Under the pieces are notes generated by a model that saw only the letters and a list, made by a program, of their open reading frames with translations, was not told the DNA's origin and did not search any database. This document shows, piece after piece, positions 55,826-64,000 of a stretch of 64,000 nt of DNA. Made by a program: the position numbers and the translations under genes. Numbering within the stretch: position 1 is the stretch's first letter; each line of letters starts with the position of its first letter. Location of the stretch: NCBI GenBank assembly GCA_023433505.1, contig JAEZCO010000086.1, positions 1 to 64,000 of the forward strand, in the 5' to 3' direction. Origin of the DNA: Bacillota bacterium. GTDB lineage: Bacteria; Bacillota; Clostridia; Acetivibrionales; DTU013.

Positions 55826-56890
55826 ATGAGTGCATTTATGGTTATCCCCAGAATCATATCAACAATAAGAATTACTAATGATGAAAGTATGTATAAAACA
55901 AGAATTGAAGAACTAATTCGGCTAGGCGTTAATATACTTCGCTTTAATGTTACTAGATATTCACCCGATAAGTATATTAAAGATATAAGTCTTATCAAAA
56001 AAATAATATGTGATATGAATTTAAACTACAAAATAGGAATTCTATTAGATTTACCTATTCCAGGTTCTAAAATTCGGATTGGTTTGTTTCCCGAACCAGA
56101 AATAGAAGTAAAAAAAGGCCAAAAATTAGTGTTCAAAAGTGGTGAATATGCCGAGAGCGGACTTGAGTACATACCTATAAAGCATGATAGGATCGGAAGT
56201 CAAGTCTATTTAGGACAAACAATATTAATAGGTGATGGGGAAATTAAACTAGAAGTAGATGAGATTATTGATGAACATAGCTTTTCAGCCATTTCACTAA
56301 ATAGTAATTATATTAGACTAGGTAGATCTGTTGCGCTAGGGAAAACTATTGACGTAATTGAAAATGCAACAGAGATTAAAGCGAATTTCGATATTGTTGG
56401 AAATGTTTGTCCTGATTATATTGCGTTTTCATTTATAGAAGGTACAGAGCAGATAAAAATCCTGAAGAGGCATATTGGAGAGTATACTAACGGATCATTA
56501 CCAAAGTTCGTTAGTAAGATTGAATCACTAAAGGGGATTTTAAACCTTGAAGATATCACAAAAGAAAGTGATGGATTATTGATTGGAAGGGGCGATTTAG
56601 CTTTAGCTGCACCTTTTGAAAACTTGGGTATTTATCAAAAACGGATTATTAAGATGGCAAAGAAATATAATAAAGAAGCCTTTGTTGCGACAGACATACT
56701 AGATTCATTATACAATAAAGCGATACCTTCAAGGTCTGAAATCGTTGATATAACGCAGATGATATTAGATGGTGCCGATGGGATTATACTGTCTGCAGGC
56801 ATATGCGCACATGAGAATTTTCAACTTGCCATGGATATTTTAAATAAAGTTATTTTATCAACAATTATGTATGGTCAAGAGTTATGTTAA
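55826..56890 (+). CDS. Short pyruvate-kinase-like protein (copy 2)
   Basis: ATG 55826 follows AAAAGAGG and gives 354 residues. It is clearly paralogous to the protein at 50476: LRFNVTRYSPD, LLDLPIPGSKIRIG, FVSKIESLKGILNLEDI, GRGDLALAAPFENLGIYQKR and ATDILDSLYNKAIPSRSE. The same pyruvate kinase residues are kept and the same TKGPEIR and SGESA blocks are changed, so the two copies share a diverged active site rather than decaying independently. Before the insertion sequence arrived, it would have followed the degenerate radical SAM gene after about 130 bases. Confidence 0.85.
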   Translation: MSAFMVIPRIISTIRITNDESMYKTRIEELIRLGVNILRFNVTRYSPDKYIKDISLIKKIICDMNLNYKIGILLDLPIPGSKIRIGLFPEPEIEVKKGQKLVFKSGEYAESGLEYIPIKHDRIGSQVYLGQTILIGDGEIKLEVDEIIDEHSFSAISLNSNYIRLGRSVALGKTIDVIENATEIKANFDIVGNVCPDYIAFSFIEGTEQIKILKRHIGEYTNGSLPKFVSKIESLKGILNLEDITKESDGLLIGRGDLALAAPFENLGIYQKRIIKMAKKYNKEAFVATDILDSLYNKAIPSRSEIVDITQMILDGADGIILSAGICAHENFQLAMDILNKVILSTIMYGQELC

Positions 56891-57090
56891 TAATATTGGT
56901 TTTTTCACAAAGAGTTATGTGATTACTTTTCGATATGTCTGTCAGATAGGTTGCAGTACCCCCGCAAAATACGTCCTGTCTTATAATATATGCTGCAATG
57001 GCATATTTAAAAAATTCCCGATGGAATTCCTAATTGGAAATAATATTCATGCATTAGGGTTCATGCGTTAGCCATGCAAAATTTTTTCCC

Positions 57091-57119
57091 TTGACGTAAG
57101 TCTTCGATTTATGTATAAT
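57091..57119 (+). promoter_or_regulatory. Sigma-A promoter for guaB
   Basis: TTGACG (57091-57096), 17 bases, TATAAT (57114-57119), with a 67-base leader that can form a TTCGG/CCGAA stem near 57136. I see no purine riboswitch core. The rest of 56891-57186 is AT-rich and holds no supported gene. Confidence 0.8.
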
Positions 57120-57186
57120 CTTATCTAATATTTTTCGGACAATTCCCCGGAACAGCCGAATAAAAACCGGTAGGAGGTAAAATAAT

Positions 57187-58692
57187 ATGGCTTACTATTA
57201 CGATGAACGTTCAAGAACCTTTAGCGAGTATCTTCTACTGCCCAATCTGACCACAAGGGACTGCACACCTGCAAATATCAACCTGAAAACACCCATTGTC
57301 CGGTTCAAAAAGGGTGAAAAGCCTTCTTTAAACCTGAATATTCCATTGGTTTCAGCAGTAATGCAGGCAGTCTCCGATTCCAACATGGCAATCGAGCTGG
57401 CCCGATGCGGCGGATTATCCTTCATATTTGTTTCACAGCCCATAGAGCAGCAGGCAGAGATGGTACGCAAGGTAAAGAAATACAAGGCGGGTTTTGTTGT
57501 AAGCGACTCCAATCTGAAACCCGATGACTCCCTTAGAGAAGTACTGGATTTAAAAGAGAGTACGGGACACTCCACCATAGCGATAACGGAAGACGGCTCG
57601 CCCACCGGAAAGCTGCTGGGCATAGTGACAAGCAGGGATTACAGGGTCAGCAGGACGGCGCTGGATAAGAAGATCAATGAATTCATGACTCCTTTCACCT
57701 CCCTCATCTACGGTGAGGAGGGAATATCCCTCAAAGAAGCCAACGACATGATCTGGGACCATAAGCTCAATTGCCTTCCCATCATAGACAAGCAGCAAAA
57801 TCTGGTATACATGGTATTCAGAAAAGATTACGACAGCCATAAGGAAAATCCTTTCGAAATGCTTGATTCCAGCAAGAGATTAATCACCGGAGCCGGAATA
57901 AACACAAGGGACTACAAGGAACGCGTGCCAGCACTGGTTGATGCAGGTGCTGACATACTTTGCATCGATTCCTCCGACGGATATACGGAATATCAAAAGG
58001 ATACCCTTCAGTGGATTAAAAAGGAATATAAAGGTGAAGTGAAAGTCGGCGGCGGAAATGTCGTCGATAAGGAAGGCTTCCTTTATCTTGCGGAGGCAGG
58101 TGCTGATTTCGTAAAGGTCGGCGTAGGAGGCGGCTCCATCTGTATTACCCGCGAGACGAAGGGTATCGGCAGAGGACAGGCTACGGCGGTAATAGAAGTG
58201 GCAAAAGCCAGAGACGAGTATTATGAGGAAACGGGTATCTACGTGCCGATTTGCTCTGACGGCGGTATCGTGCATGACTATCATATGACGCTGGCCCTTG
58301 CCATGGGAGCCAATTTCATTATGCTGGGCCGCTATTTTGCCAGGTTTGATGAAAGCCCCACCCGGAAGCTGAAAATCGGCAACAGCTTTGTAAAGGAGTA
58401 CTGGGGTGAAGGCTCCAACAGAGCCCGCAACTGGCAGAGATACGACATGGGCGGCAAGTCGAAGCTGGATTTCGAAGAGGGCGTAGACTCCTATGTGCCC
58501 TATGCAGGCAAGCTTAAGGACAACTTGGACATTACCTTGAGCAAGCTTAGGGCAACCATGTGCACCTGCGGCAGTCTGACTCTTGAGGAGCTTCACGAAA
58601 AAGCCAGACTGACACTGGTGTCCTCCACCAGCATCATAGAGGGCGGCGCACACGATGTCATCTTGAAGGAAAGTGAACCCTCCCATGCATAA
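57187..58692 (+). CDS. guaB: IMP dehydrogenase
   Basis: ATG 57187 follows GTAGGAGGT and gives 501 residues. The barrel motifs are NIPLVSAVMQAVSDSNMAIE and the active loop GGGSICITRETKGIGRGQ, with the catalytic Cys. Two CBS repeats interrupt the barrel between about residues 95 and 225. CSDGGIVHDYHMTLALAMGA is the phosphate site. The protein has a C-terminal tail longer than the common type. It oxidises IMP to XMP for GMP synthesis and marks the return to non-island sequence. Confidence 0.95.
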   Translation: MAYYYDERSRTFSEYLLLPNLTTRDCTPANINLKTPIVRFKKGEKPSLNLNIPLVSAVMQAVSDSNMAIELARCGGLSFIFVSQPIEQQAEMVRKVKKYKAGFVVSDSNLKPDDSLREVLDLKESTGHSTIAITEDGSPTGKLLGIVTSRDYRVSRTALDKKINEFMTPFTSLIYGEEGISLKEANDMIWDHKLNCLPIIDKQQNLVYMVFRKDYDSHKENPFEMLDSSKRLITGAGINTRDYKERVPALVDAGADILCIDSSDGYTEYQKDTLQWIKKEYKGEVKVGGGNVVDKEGFLYLAEAGADFVKVGVGGGSICITRETKGIGRGQATAVIEVAKARDEYYEETGIYVPICSDGGIVHDYHMTLALAMGANFIMLGRYFARFDESPTRKLKIGNSFVKEYWGEGSNRARNWQRYDMGGKSKLDFEEGVDSYVPYAGKLKDNLDITLSKLRATMCTCGSLTLEELHEKARLTLVSSTSIIEGGAHDVILKESEPSHA

Positions 58693-58707
58693 TTCCTGAG
58701 GACTGCA

Positions 58708-58743
58708 AATATTATTTAGGAGTACTGCAATTTAAATAATATT
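58708..58743. repeat. 11-bp stem hairpin after guaB
   Basis: AATATTATTTA (58708-58718) pairs exactly with 58733-58743 across a 14-base loop. With flanking bases it repeats ACTGCAAATATTA and TTAGGAGTACTGCAA, found also at 25063-25083. It may act as a weak terminator without a T-run. Confidence 0.5.
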
Positions 58744-58756
58744 ACAGGATACAGGC

Positions 58757-59833
58757 ATGGCGGATTTTGGACTTGTTATCTTTGAAGACATAAAAATAAA
58801 AAGAAAAACTGCAGACAGCAGGATAAAAAACCTTGCATTGAAGTTATCCGGAGGAATTGCCCGGTGGCTTTTCAATGCAGGTTTTTTTACTACCAGATTG
58901 GGCACCCGGCTGTATCTATCTTCCTGCAAGGTCCGTCTGGAAAACGGCTTTTCCTGCCACGAACCCATGGAGGGGCAAAAAGTCTGGATAATCAAGCTTC
59001 CCTTTACTGCAGAGACACTATCCGGATTAAATATAGAGTATATATTTGCGCAATTGGAAGGTTTATGTGCGGAGAAAGGAATACGGGACTTCCTGATTCC
59101 CGGGATTGTCCGCAGTAAAATCGCCGGTGGCTTTCATATTGATCCCGATAAATTCATCTATCATCGCCCTTCGGGGAAAATCCTGCTCAAATCCCTGCTG
59201 GTATCTGTGCTTGAGGAGATATACCCCAGAACAGGGAAAAGAATAGAGCAGCTTGATATTGTAATTGTTGCAGGAGCGGATACCGAAGAGGCGTTTACCG
59301 CAATCCGGCAGTTGGAGCCGCAGATTGGCTTTATCACGATTGTTGCGGCGGAGAAGGGGGATATCGAAAGCAGGTTTTCGGAATTGTTCTCGGATACCGG
59401 ACTGGCATTCTCCGTAAGCTCGGAATACCGAAACCAGTTGAAGCTCGCCGATCTGGTTATTAATCTTGGCAACCCTCCGGATATTTCACGCTGCCGGATG
59501 GCCAAAAAATCATTGCTGATCAATTTATATGATTCCATCGAATCGAGCCTCCCCGGAGAAAATACGGTGCTGAACGACATTGCCATGGAAATAGGCGGCG
59601 CTGCTGTAAAAGAGCTGCTGTTCGAGCTTCGCGGATATTATAGCAAAGCGGAACTGAACGAAATTATTCTGGCAGAAAAATTTGAACTGGACGCCTATGA
59701 AAAATTTACCTTTGAGACGTCGGAACAGCTGCGGCGGGAATTAAAAAAAGCAGGCTGCAGGATCGCGGGCTTTGTCGGGCGAAGAGGGATGATAAGCCTG
59801 GACAGCGTCATCAAGGCTGTTGGCAATGGATGA
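58757..59833 (+). CDS. Conserved hypothetical protein, Rossmann-like C-terminal half
   Basis: The 358-residue frame starts at ATG 58757 with a poor ribosome binding site (AGGAT). It has no signal peptide or membrane helix. The middle has LDIVIVAGADTEEAFTAI and LADLVINLGNPPDI, which look like beta-alpha-beta nucleotide-binding units, and the end has IAGFVGRRGMISLDSVI. I do not recognise the family. Codon use is like the surrounding housekeeping genes. It lies between guaB and greA with its own possible transcript. Confidence 0.7.
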   Translation: MADFGLVIFEDIKIKRKTADSRIKNLALKLSGGIARWLFNAGFFTTRLGTRLYLSSCKVRLENGFSCHEPMEGQKVWIIKLPFTAETLSGLNIEYIFAQLEGLCAEKGIRDFLIPGIVRSKIAGGFHIDPDKFIYHRPSGKILLKSLLVSVLEEIYPRTGKRIEQLDIVIVAGADTEEAFTAIRQLEPQIGFITIVAAEKGDIESRFSELFSDTGLAFSVSSEYRNQLKLADLVINLGNPPDISRCRMAKKSLLINLYDSIESSLPGENTVLNDIAMEIGGAAVKELLFELRGYYSKAELNEIILAEKFELDAYEKFTFETSEQLRRELKKAGCRIAGFVGRRGMISLDSVIKAVGNG

Positions 59834-59865
59834 GCCCGAAGATAAAACATTTATCTTTGCCCGGC

Positions 59866-59894
59866 TTGACAATGGCAGGTTTGTATTTTATAAT
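59866..59894 (+). promoter_or_regulatory. Sigma-A promoter for greA
   Basis: TTGACA (59866-59871), 17 bases, TATAAT (59889-59894): an exact consensus match. The leader to greA is about 150 bases and includes a GCACTG/CAGTGC hairpin near 59934-59954. Confidence 0.85.
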
Positions 59895-60050
59895 TAATAA
59901 AAATATCGGAACAGATTTTGTGTTACCTGCTAAGGCACTGCATTTTTTCCAGTGCTATTTATATTTGTACAATATTTAGTCCTACGGAATAAATGTGTAC
60001 CAATTGCATATATTATCAACACAAAATTTTTGGTAAAGGAGAGGCTTCAA

Positions 60051-60527
60051 ATGACAGGTAAAGAAGTCATACTGACTTATGAGGGCTTGAAAAAACTGGA
60101 GGAAGAGCTTGAATTCCTTAGGGGCGCCAAGCGCATGGAAATAAAGGAAAGGATAAAACAGGCCCTCTCATTTGGCGATATATCTGAAAATTCCGAATAT
60201 GATGAAGCCAAAAATGAGCAGGCTTATATAGAAGGCAGGATTGTCCAACTGGAGACTATGCTGAAGCATGCAAAGGTAATCGACGAAGACGACGTAAGCA
60301 CCGAAAAGGTTACCGTAGGCTCCAAGGTCAAGCTTCTGGATATGGAATATAACGAAGAAGTGCTTTATACCATCGTTGGCTCCACAGAAGCGGATCCAAG
60401 CCGTTTCAAAATTTCTAACGAATCTCCCGTGGGCAGCGCTCTTATGCAGAAAAAGAAGGGCAGTATCGTTGAAGTGGCAGTGCCGGACGGCGTATTGAAG
60501 TTTAAAATATTAAAAATTGAGAAATAA
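60051..60527 (+). CDS. greA: Transcription elongation factor GreA
   Basis: ATG 60051, after GGAGAGG, gives 158 residues, the normal length. The N-terminal coiled coil carries LTYEGLKKLEEELEFL, and its tip has GDISENSEYDEAKNEQ with the acidic residues that enter the polymerase channel to stimulate transcript cleavage. The C-terminal FKBP-like domain ends with VAVPDGVLKFKILKIE. It rescues backtracked RNA polymerase. Upstream frame to 59952 is in the leader and is not coding. Confidence 0.97.
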   Translation: MTGKEVILTYEGLKKLEEELEFLRGAKRMEIKERIKQALSFGDISENSEYDEAKNEQAYIEGRIVQLETMLKHAKVIDEDDVSTEKVTVGSKVKLLDMEYNEEVLYTIVGSTEADPSRFKISNESPVGSALMQKKKGSIVEVAVPDGVLKFKILKIEK

Positions 60528-60576
60528 GGGTTAGAATGGCTTGTACTAATGAATTAATTTAATATATAATAATAGA

Positions 60577-60610
60577 AAATAACAGTTTGCATTAGTGAAC
60601 TGTTATTCTT
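60577..60610 (+). terminator. Stem-loop between greA and lysS
   Basis: AATAACAGTT and AACTGTTATT form a 10-bp stem with a ten-base loop, followed by CTTGTTC. It probably ends greA transcription, though the T-run is interrupted. Confidence 0.65.
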
Positions 60611-60673
60611 GTTCTATTACTAAACACATTACAAGACTTACTTTTACGGAAGTACGGCTTGAGGAGGATTCGG

Positions 60674-62167
60674 ATGGCGGACAATGTTGACAATACACAG
60701 GAATTGCAGGATTTGAGCGAGATCCTGAAAATCAGAAGGACAAAGCTTCAGGAGCTGCAGCAAAACGGTAAAGACCCTTTCAAAATTATAAAATACGACG
60801 TGACAAATTCAGCATCTGAAATCATTGATTCCTTTGAAAATTTCGAGGGCAAATATGTTTCGGTTGCCGGCAGGCTCATGTCCAAAAGGGGAATGGGAAA
60901 AGCCAGCTTCTGCGACCTGCAGGACAGAGACGGTAAAATACAGCTGTATGTCAAGATTGATGACATCGGAGCAGAAAACTACGAAGAATTCAAGAAATTC
61001 GACATCGGTGACATGATCGGTGTTAAAGGGACGGTTTTCCGGACTCACAAGGGCGAGATCTCCATCAAGTCGGAAAAGATAATTCTTCTGGCGAAATCAC
61101 TGCAGCCTTTGCCGGAAAAATGGCATGGACTTAAGGATATGGATCTCAGGTACAGACAGCGGTATGTGGACCTGATTGTTAATCCCGAGGTGAGGAAGAC
61201 CTTTATTGTCCGAAGCAGGATCCTTAAAGCCATACGCAAATTTCTTGATGAAAGAGGGTTTATCGAGGTTGAAACTCCAATATTGAACACGATTCTTGGC
61301 GGAGCTACTGCGAAACCCTTTATAACACATCATAATACACTTGATCTGGATATGTACCTGAGGATTGCGCCGGAGCTATATTTAAAGCGCCTGATCGTCG
61401 GTGGTCTTGAAAAAGTTTATGAGATGGGCAGGGTTTTCAGAAATGAAGGCATGTCAGTAAAGCATAACCCGGAATTTAGTCTATTGGAGCTTTATGAGGC
61501 CTATACCGACTACGAGGGAATGATGGAGATAACCGAGTCGCTGTTTTTGGCTGCGGCACAAGAGGTGCTTGGAACTACGAAGGTTGTTTACCAGGGACAG
61601 GAGCTGGACCTCACGCCCCCATGGAACAGAATCTCCATGCTGGATGCGGTAAAGCAGTTCTCCGGTGTGGATTTCAGGACAATCACAAGTGATGATGAAG
61701 CCAGAAGCATTGCAAAGGATAAAAAGCTTCCGATAAAGAATGACATGACAAAGGGCGATATCCTGAATCTTTTCTTTGAGCAGTTTGTTGAAGAGCATCT
61801 GGTACAGCCCACATTTATTACCGACTATCCTGTAGAAGTGTCGCCGCTGGCAAAGAGAAAGCCTGAAATGTCTGAGCTGACCGAGCGGTTTGAATTATTC
61901 ATCACCGGAAGGGAAATGGCAAACGGTTACTCCGAATTGAATGATCCCATTGATCAGAAGGAACGTTTTGTAAATCAGGTGAAGAAAAGGGAAGCAGGCG
62001 ATGAAGAAGCCAACATGATGGATGACGATTATGTAAATGCCCTTGAATACGGCATGCCTCCAACCGGCGGCCTGGGAATAGGCATTGACAGACTGATCAT
62101 GCTGTTGACCGATTCGTATTCCATCAGGGATATTTTACTGTTTCCCACAATGAAACCAAGGGAGTAA
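60674..62167 (+). CDS. lysS: Lysyl-tRNA synthetase (class II)
   Basis: ATG 60674 follows GAGGAGG and gives 497 residues. The N-terminal OB-fold (VSVAGRLMSKRGMGKASFCD) binds the anticodon. Class II motif 1 begins at GFIEVETPILN, motif 2 is FRNEGMSVKHNPEF, and motif 3 is GIGIDRLIMLLTD. It charges tRNA-Lys. No T-box leader is seen upstream. Confidence 0.97.
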   Translation: MADNVDNTQELQDLSEILKIRRTKLQELQQNGKDPFKIIKYDVTNSASEIIDSFENFEGKYVSVAGRLMSKRGMGKASFCDLQDRDGKIQLYVKIDDIGAENYEEFKKFDIGDMIGVKGTVFRTHKGEISIKSEKIILLAKSLQPLPEKWHGLKDMDLRYRQRYVDLIVNPEVRKTFIVRSRILKAIRKFLDERGFIEVETPILNTILGGATAKPFITHHNTLDLDMYLRIAPELYLKRLIVGGLEKVYEMGRVFRNEGMSVKHNPEFSLLELYEAYTDYEGMMEITESLFLAAAQEVLGTTKVVYQGQELDLTPPWNRISMLDAVKQFSGVDFRTITSDDEARSIAKDKKLPIKNDMTKGDILNLFFEQFVEEHLVQPTFITDYPVEVSPLAKRKPEMSELTERFELFITGREMANGYSELNDPIDQKERFVNQVKKREAGDEEANMMDDDYVNALEYGMPPTGGLGIGIDRLIMLLTDSYSIRDILLFPTMKPRE

Positions 62168-62238
62168 TCGACTGGCAGCCGTCAGTTGTGTGCATCCATT
62201 GCCGGCTGTCGTTCACATGAAAGACAGGGGGGAGTCAT

Positions 62239-63084
62239 ATGCTTGATGCCAAAAGAGCTCACGAAATACTGGGCGTTGGGAAAAACGCAAGCAAAAATGA
62301 TATAGAAAGAAGATATTCAATCATCCTTAAGAAGCACCGAATGGCGGCAGCTGAAGGTCAGGAGAACGCTGAAGCGGTTGATATTGACGAAGTTACCGCC
62401 GCCTACAGCCTGCTGATGGGATATGTTGAGCCTGAGACGGAAGCGAAAGCGCCCAACCCGCTGCTAAAAAAAGTAGGCATCGATGAAAAAAAGGCAGGCA
62501 ACTTCTTTCACTATTATAAAATTCACATCATCATCGGTATCATCGCGCTCATTGTTATAGGGGCCACGGTAAGGGGATGTGTGACAAGAGTAGATCCGGA
62601 TTTCAACATCGCTTTCCTGGGGAGCCTGTACTTTAATGAAACGGATGTACTCAAGGATACCATCAAGAAAGAAATACCCGAAATCAAGGAGCCAGGATTT
62701 GACGGAGCATTTATAGGGACAGGAGATTCCGCCGGCGGGCAGCAGGAGTATGCCATGCAGATGAAAGCTATGGTGCTTTTTGCGGCGGCGGATGTAGATC
62801 TATTCATACTGGATAAGGAAAACTTTGAAAAATATGTAGATCAAGGCGCATTCATCAGCCTGGATGAAATTGCTCCCAGACTTGGAATTGACAGCGAGAA
62901 AAGCAAGCCTTATACCTTAAAGACAAATGACGATCCGGCAAAGCATATTTACGGTATCGATATAAGCAAAAGTGAGGTTCTTAAAAACGCAAACATCCAG
63001 GGCAAGGAAATGATTGCGGCAATACCCATAAGGGGTAAAATGCCGGAAAAAGCGGAGAAAGTAATTGCACTTTTACTTAAATAG
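62239..63084 (+). CDS. J-domain-like membrane protein without HPD
   Basis: ATG 62239 after GGGGGGAG gives 281 residues. Residues 1-65 look like a J domain (AHEILGVGKNASKNDIERRY) but the HPD tripeptide needed to stimulate Hsp70 is replaced by KKHRMA. A transmembrane helix follows near 95-112 (IIIGIIALIVIGA), and the last 170 residues are an extracytoplasmic domain I do not recognise. It is unlikely to be a normal co-chaperone. It follows lysS by 71 bases and precedes the rsb genes. Confidence 0.75.
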   Translation: MLDAKRAHEILGVGKNASKNDIERRYSIILKKHRMAAAEGQENAEAVDIDEVTAAYSLLMGYVEPETEAKAPNPLLKKVGIDEKKAGNFFHYYKIHIIIGIIALIVIGATVRGCVTRVDPDFNIAFLGSLYFNETDVLKDTIKKEIPEIKEPGFDGAFIGTGDSAGGQQEYAMQMKAMVLFAAADVDLFILDKENFEKYVDQGAFISLDEIAPRLGIDSEKSKPYTLKTNDDPAKHIYGIDISKSEVLKNANIQGKEMIAAIPIRGKMPEKAEKVIALLLK

Positions 63085-63116
63085 AGTAGATCATATTTAC
63101 AGAGGGAGGTTATCTT

Positions 63117-63431
63117 ATGTCAAGTGAACTGATCGTGAAAGAGGAAATAAATGCTGATTATGTCAAGGTTACCTTAATTGGTGAGATTGATATTTATACG
63201 GCACAAACCCTTAAGGATAAGCTTTATGGCATTGTAGAGACGAACCAGACAGATCTCCGGTTCGAATGCGGCGGCTTGAATTATATCGATAGTACAGGCC
63301 TTGGTATATTTGTCGGAGTACTGAAAAAGACCAAGCAGTATGGGAAGAATATTTATCTGGACAAGCTTAAAGACAATATCAGGAAACTGTTTGTAATCAC
63401 CGGGCTGGACAAACTGTTTATCATCGGATAA
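63117..63431 (+). CDS. rsbV: Anti-sigma factor antagonist (STAS, RsbV type)
   Basis: ATG 63117 after GGGAGG gives 104 residues of a single STAS domain. The phosphorylatable Ser lies in YIDSTGLGIF. In partner-switching systems the unphosphorylated form binds the RsbW-type kinase and frees the sigma factor. The next gene is that kinase. The gene begins 32 bases after the J-domain-like gene. Confidence 0.88.
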   Translation: MSSELIVKEEINADYVKVTLIGEIDIYTAQTLKDKLYGIVETNQTDLRFECGGLNYIDSTGLGIFVGVLKKTKQYGKNIYLDKLKDNIRKLFVITGLDKLFIIG

Positions 63432-63496
63432 AAATTGTTTGACCTGTGCAGGAAGCGGGTACTTGATTAGTCAGTAGGCATATAAATGAATAGAAG

Positions 63497-63527
63497 GATG
63501 CAGTGAGCCGAATAATATTACTGCATC
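63497..63527 (+). promoter_or_regulatory. 8-bp hairpin before rsbW
   Basis: GATGCAGT (63497-63504) pairs with ACTGCATC (63520-63527), and the AAGGAG site of rsbW starts at the next base. The stem could set the ratio of antagonist to kinase by hindering or guiding ribosomes. Confidence 0.5.
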
Positions 63528-63542
63528 AAGGAGTGGAATGAG

Positions 63543-63950
63543 ATGAGTGATTTTTCAGATAAAATCGAGCTGGTTTTGCCCTTTAAGGCAGAGTATGTTA
63601 GCATAGCGCGTCTTACGGCATCAGGCATAGCCAACAGAGTGGGATTTGACATAGAAACAATAGAGGATATCAAGGTCGCTGTTGCAGAAATATGCAATAA
63701 GCTTGTAAATGCAGGCAGCAAATCGGAAGGCAATTACGTCATAGCTTTCGATATTTTATCCGGTAAAATTGTTATTTCCTTCAACTCCAGGGATGAAGCC
63801 GTAAAATTGGTATTCAACAATGAAGAAGATGAATTGGGCGTTTCCATCATCAATGCCTTCATGGATGATGTAGAGCTGTATCCGGCGTCCGGGTGCATCC
63901 TTACCATGTCAAAAGCTGTTGAAGAAGGGGCCTTTACGGATGGAAAATGA
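63543..63950 (+). CDS. rsbW: Anti-sigma factor / serine kinase (RsbW type)
   Basis: ATG 63543 with AAGGAGTGG upstream gives 135 residues. The GHKL ATPase N-box appears as EDIKVAVAEICNKLVNAGS with the Mg-binding Glu-Asn pair. The short G-box region is diverged (DELGVSIINAFMDDVEL). It should phosphorylate the RsbV-type antagonist and sequester a sigma factor. It overlaps the next start by eleven bases. Confidence 0.88.
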   Translation: MSDFSDKIELVLPFKAEYVSIARLTASGIANRVGFDIETIEDIKVAVAEICNKLVNAGSKSEGNYVIAFDILSGKIVISFNSRDEAVKLVFNNEEDELGVSIINAFMDDVELYPASGCILTMSKAVEEGAFTDGK

Positions 63951-64000
63951 AATCGATACGATTGTTTTGGACAGCGCGGCAGATGAAAACGATGACCTTT
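63940..64000 (+). CDS. Start of a gene cut by the window edge, probable sigma factor
   Basis: ATG 63940 overlaps the end of rsbW by 11 bases and stays open for 20 codons to the edge. The visible residues (MENEIDTIVLDSAADEN) carry no domain. The call as a sigma-B/F-type factor rests only on its position after rsbV and rsbW. Confidence 0.5.
   Translation, partial: MENEIDTIVLDSAADENDDL

Noticed and set aside
56871..57071. 66-codon frame with four Cys after the second PK-like gene, considered as a precursor peptide
   Set aside because: No ribosome binding site, start inside the preceding gene, and no leader/core pattern.
60530..60673. T-box leader upstream of lysS
   Set aside because: The conserved T-box sequence and anti-terminator are absent; only a plain stem-loop is seen.

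Overview
The window looks like a chromosome segment of a spore-forming, anaerobic, Gram-positive clostridial bacterium (Ruminiclostridium/Acetivibrio-like by general character; the genus is inference). The reasons are spoIIR, an [FeFe]-hydrogenase-like protein, two S-layer-homology proteins, LplB/YtcP-type sugar permeases, strong AGGAGG ribosome binding sites, GTG and TTG starts, and mid-range G+C with one clearly AT-rich stretch.

Region 1 (1-2.4 kb) holds a membrane TIR-domain protein. Region 2 (2.4-25 kb) is one glycan-utilisation locus. It has a divergent AraC regulator, a GH63-like hydrolase, a membrane-anchored AraC-type sensor, two paralogous binding lipoproteins, two permeases (no ATPase gene), GH4, a URO-D-like protein, an SGNH esterase, a GH38 alpha-mannosidase, a remnant of a second URO-D-like gene, an unassigned TIM-barrel hydrolase, a GH20 hexosaminidase, a PfkB kinase and a double-SIS sugar isomerase. 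Genes from GH4 onward are packed head to tail with short gaps or overlaps. The enzyme set fits import and trimming of mannose- and HexNAc-containing oligosaccharides followed by amino-sugar phosphorylation and isomerisation.

Region 3 (25-44 kb) is mostly housekeeping: ddl, murI, a DUF1934 gene, argS, a cyclase-family hydrolase, a PPM-type methyltransferase, two SLH proteins, a CtpA-type protease, pyrG, spoIIR, a copper-amine-oxidase-N-domain lipoprotein, and a minus-strand hydrogenase-like gene with unusual H-cluster motifs and a perfect 16-bp palindrome in its leader.

Region 4 (about 44.2-57 kb) is an AT-rich island and the most interesting part. It carries a three-gene ABC-2 exporter, an NTP_transf_5-like protein, a radical SAM enzyme, a short pyruvate-kinase-like protein, a second radical SAM enzyme, then a paralog of the first radical SAM enzyme that has lost its cluster-binding cysteines, and a second short pyruvate-kinase-like protein. 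The pairing of radical-SAM fold with pyruvate-kinase fold occurs twice. A decayed ISL3-type element, flanked by a 10-bp direct repeat, has landed exactly at the stop codon of the degenerate radical SAM gene. A structured 183-bp repeat separates the two modules; its only other copy in the window lies between binding-protein and permease genes at 11.4 kb. I found no convincing precursor peptide, so the product is unknown.

Region 5 (57-64 kb) returns to housekeeping: guaB, a conserved hypothetical gene, greA, lysS, a membrane J-domain-like protein lacking HPD, then rsbV, rsbW and the first codons of a probable sigma-factor gene cut by the window edge.
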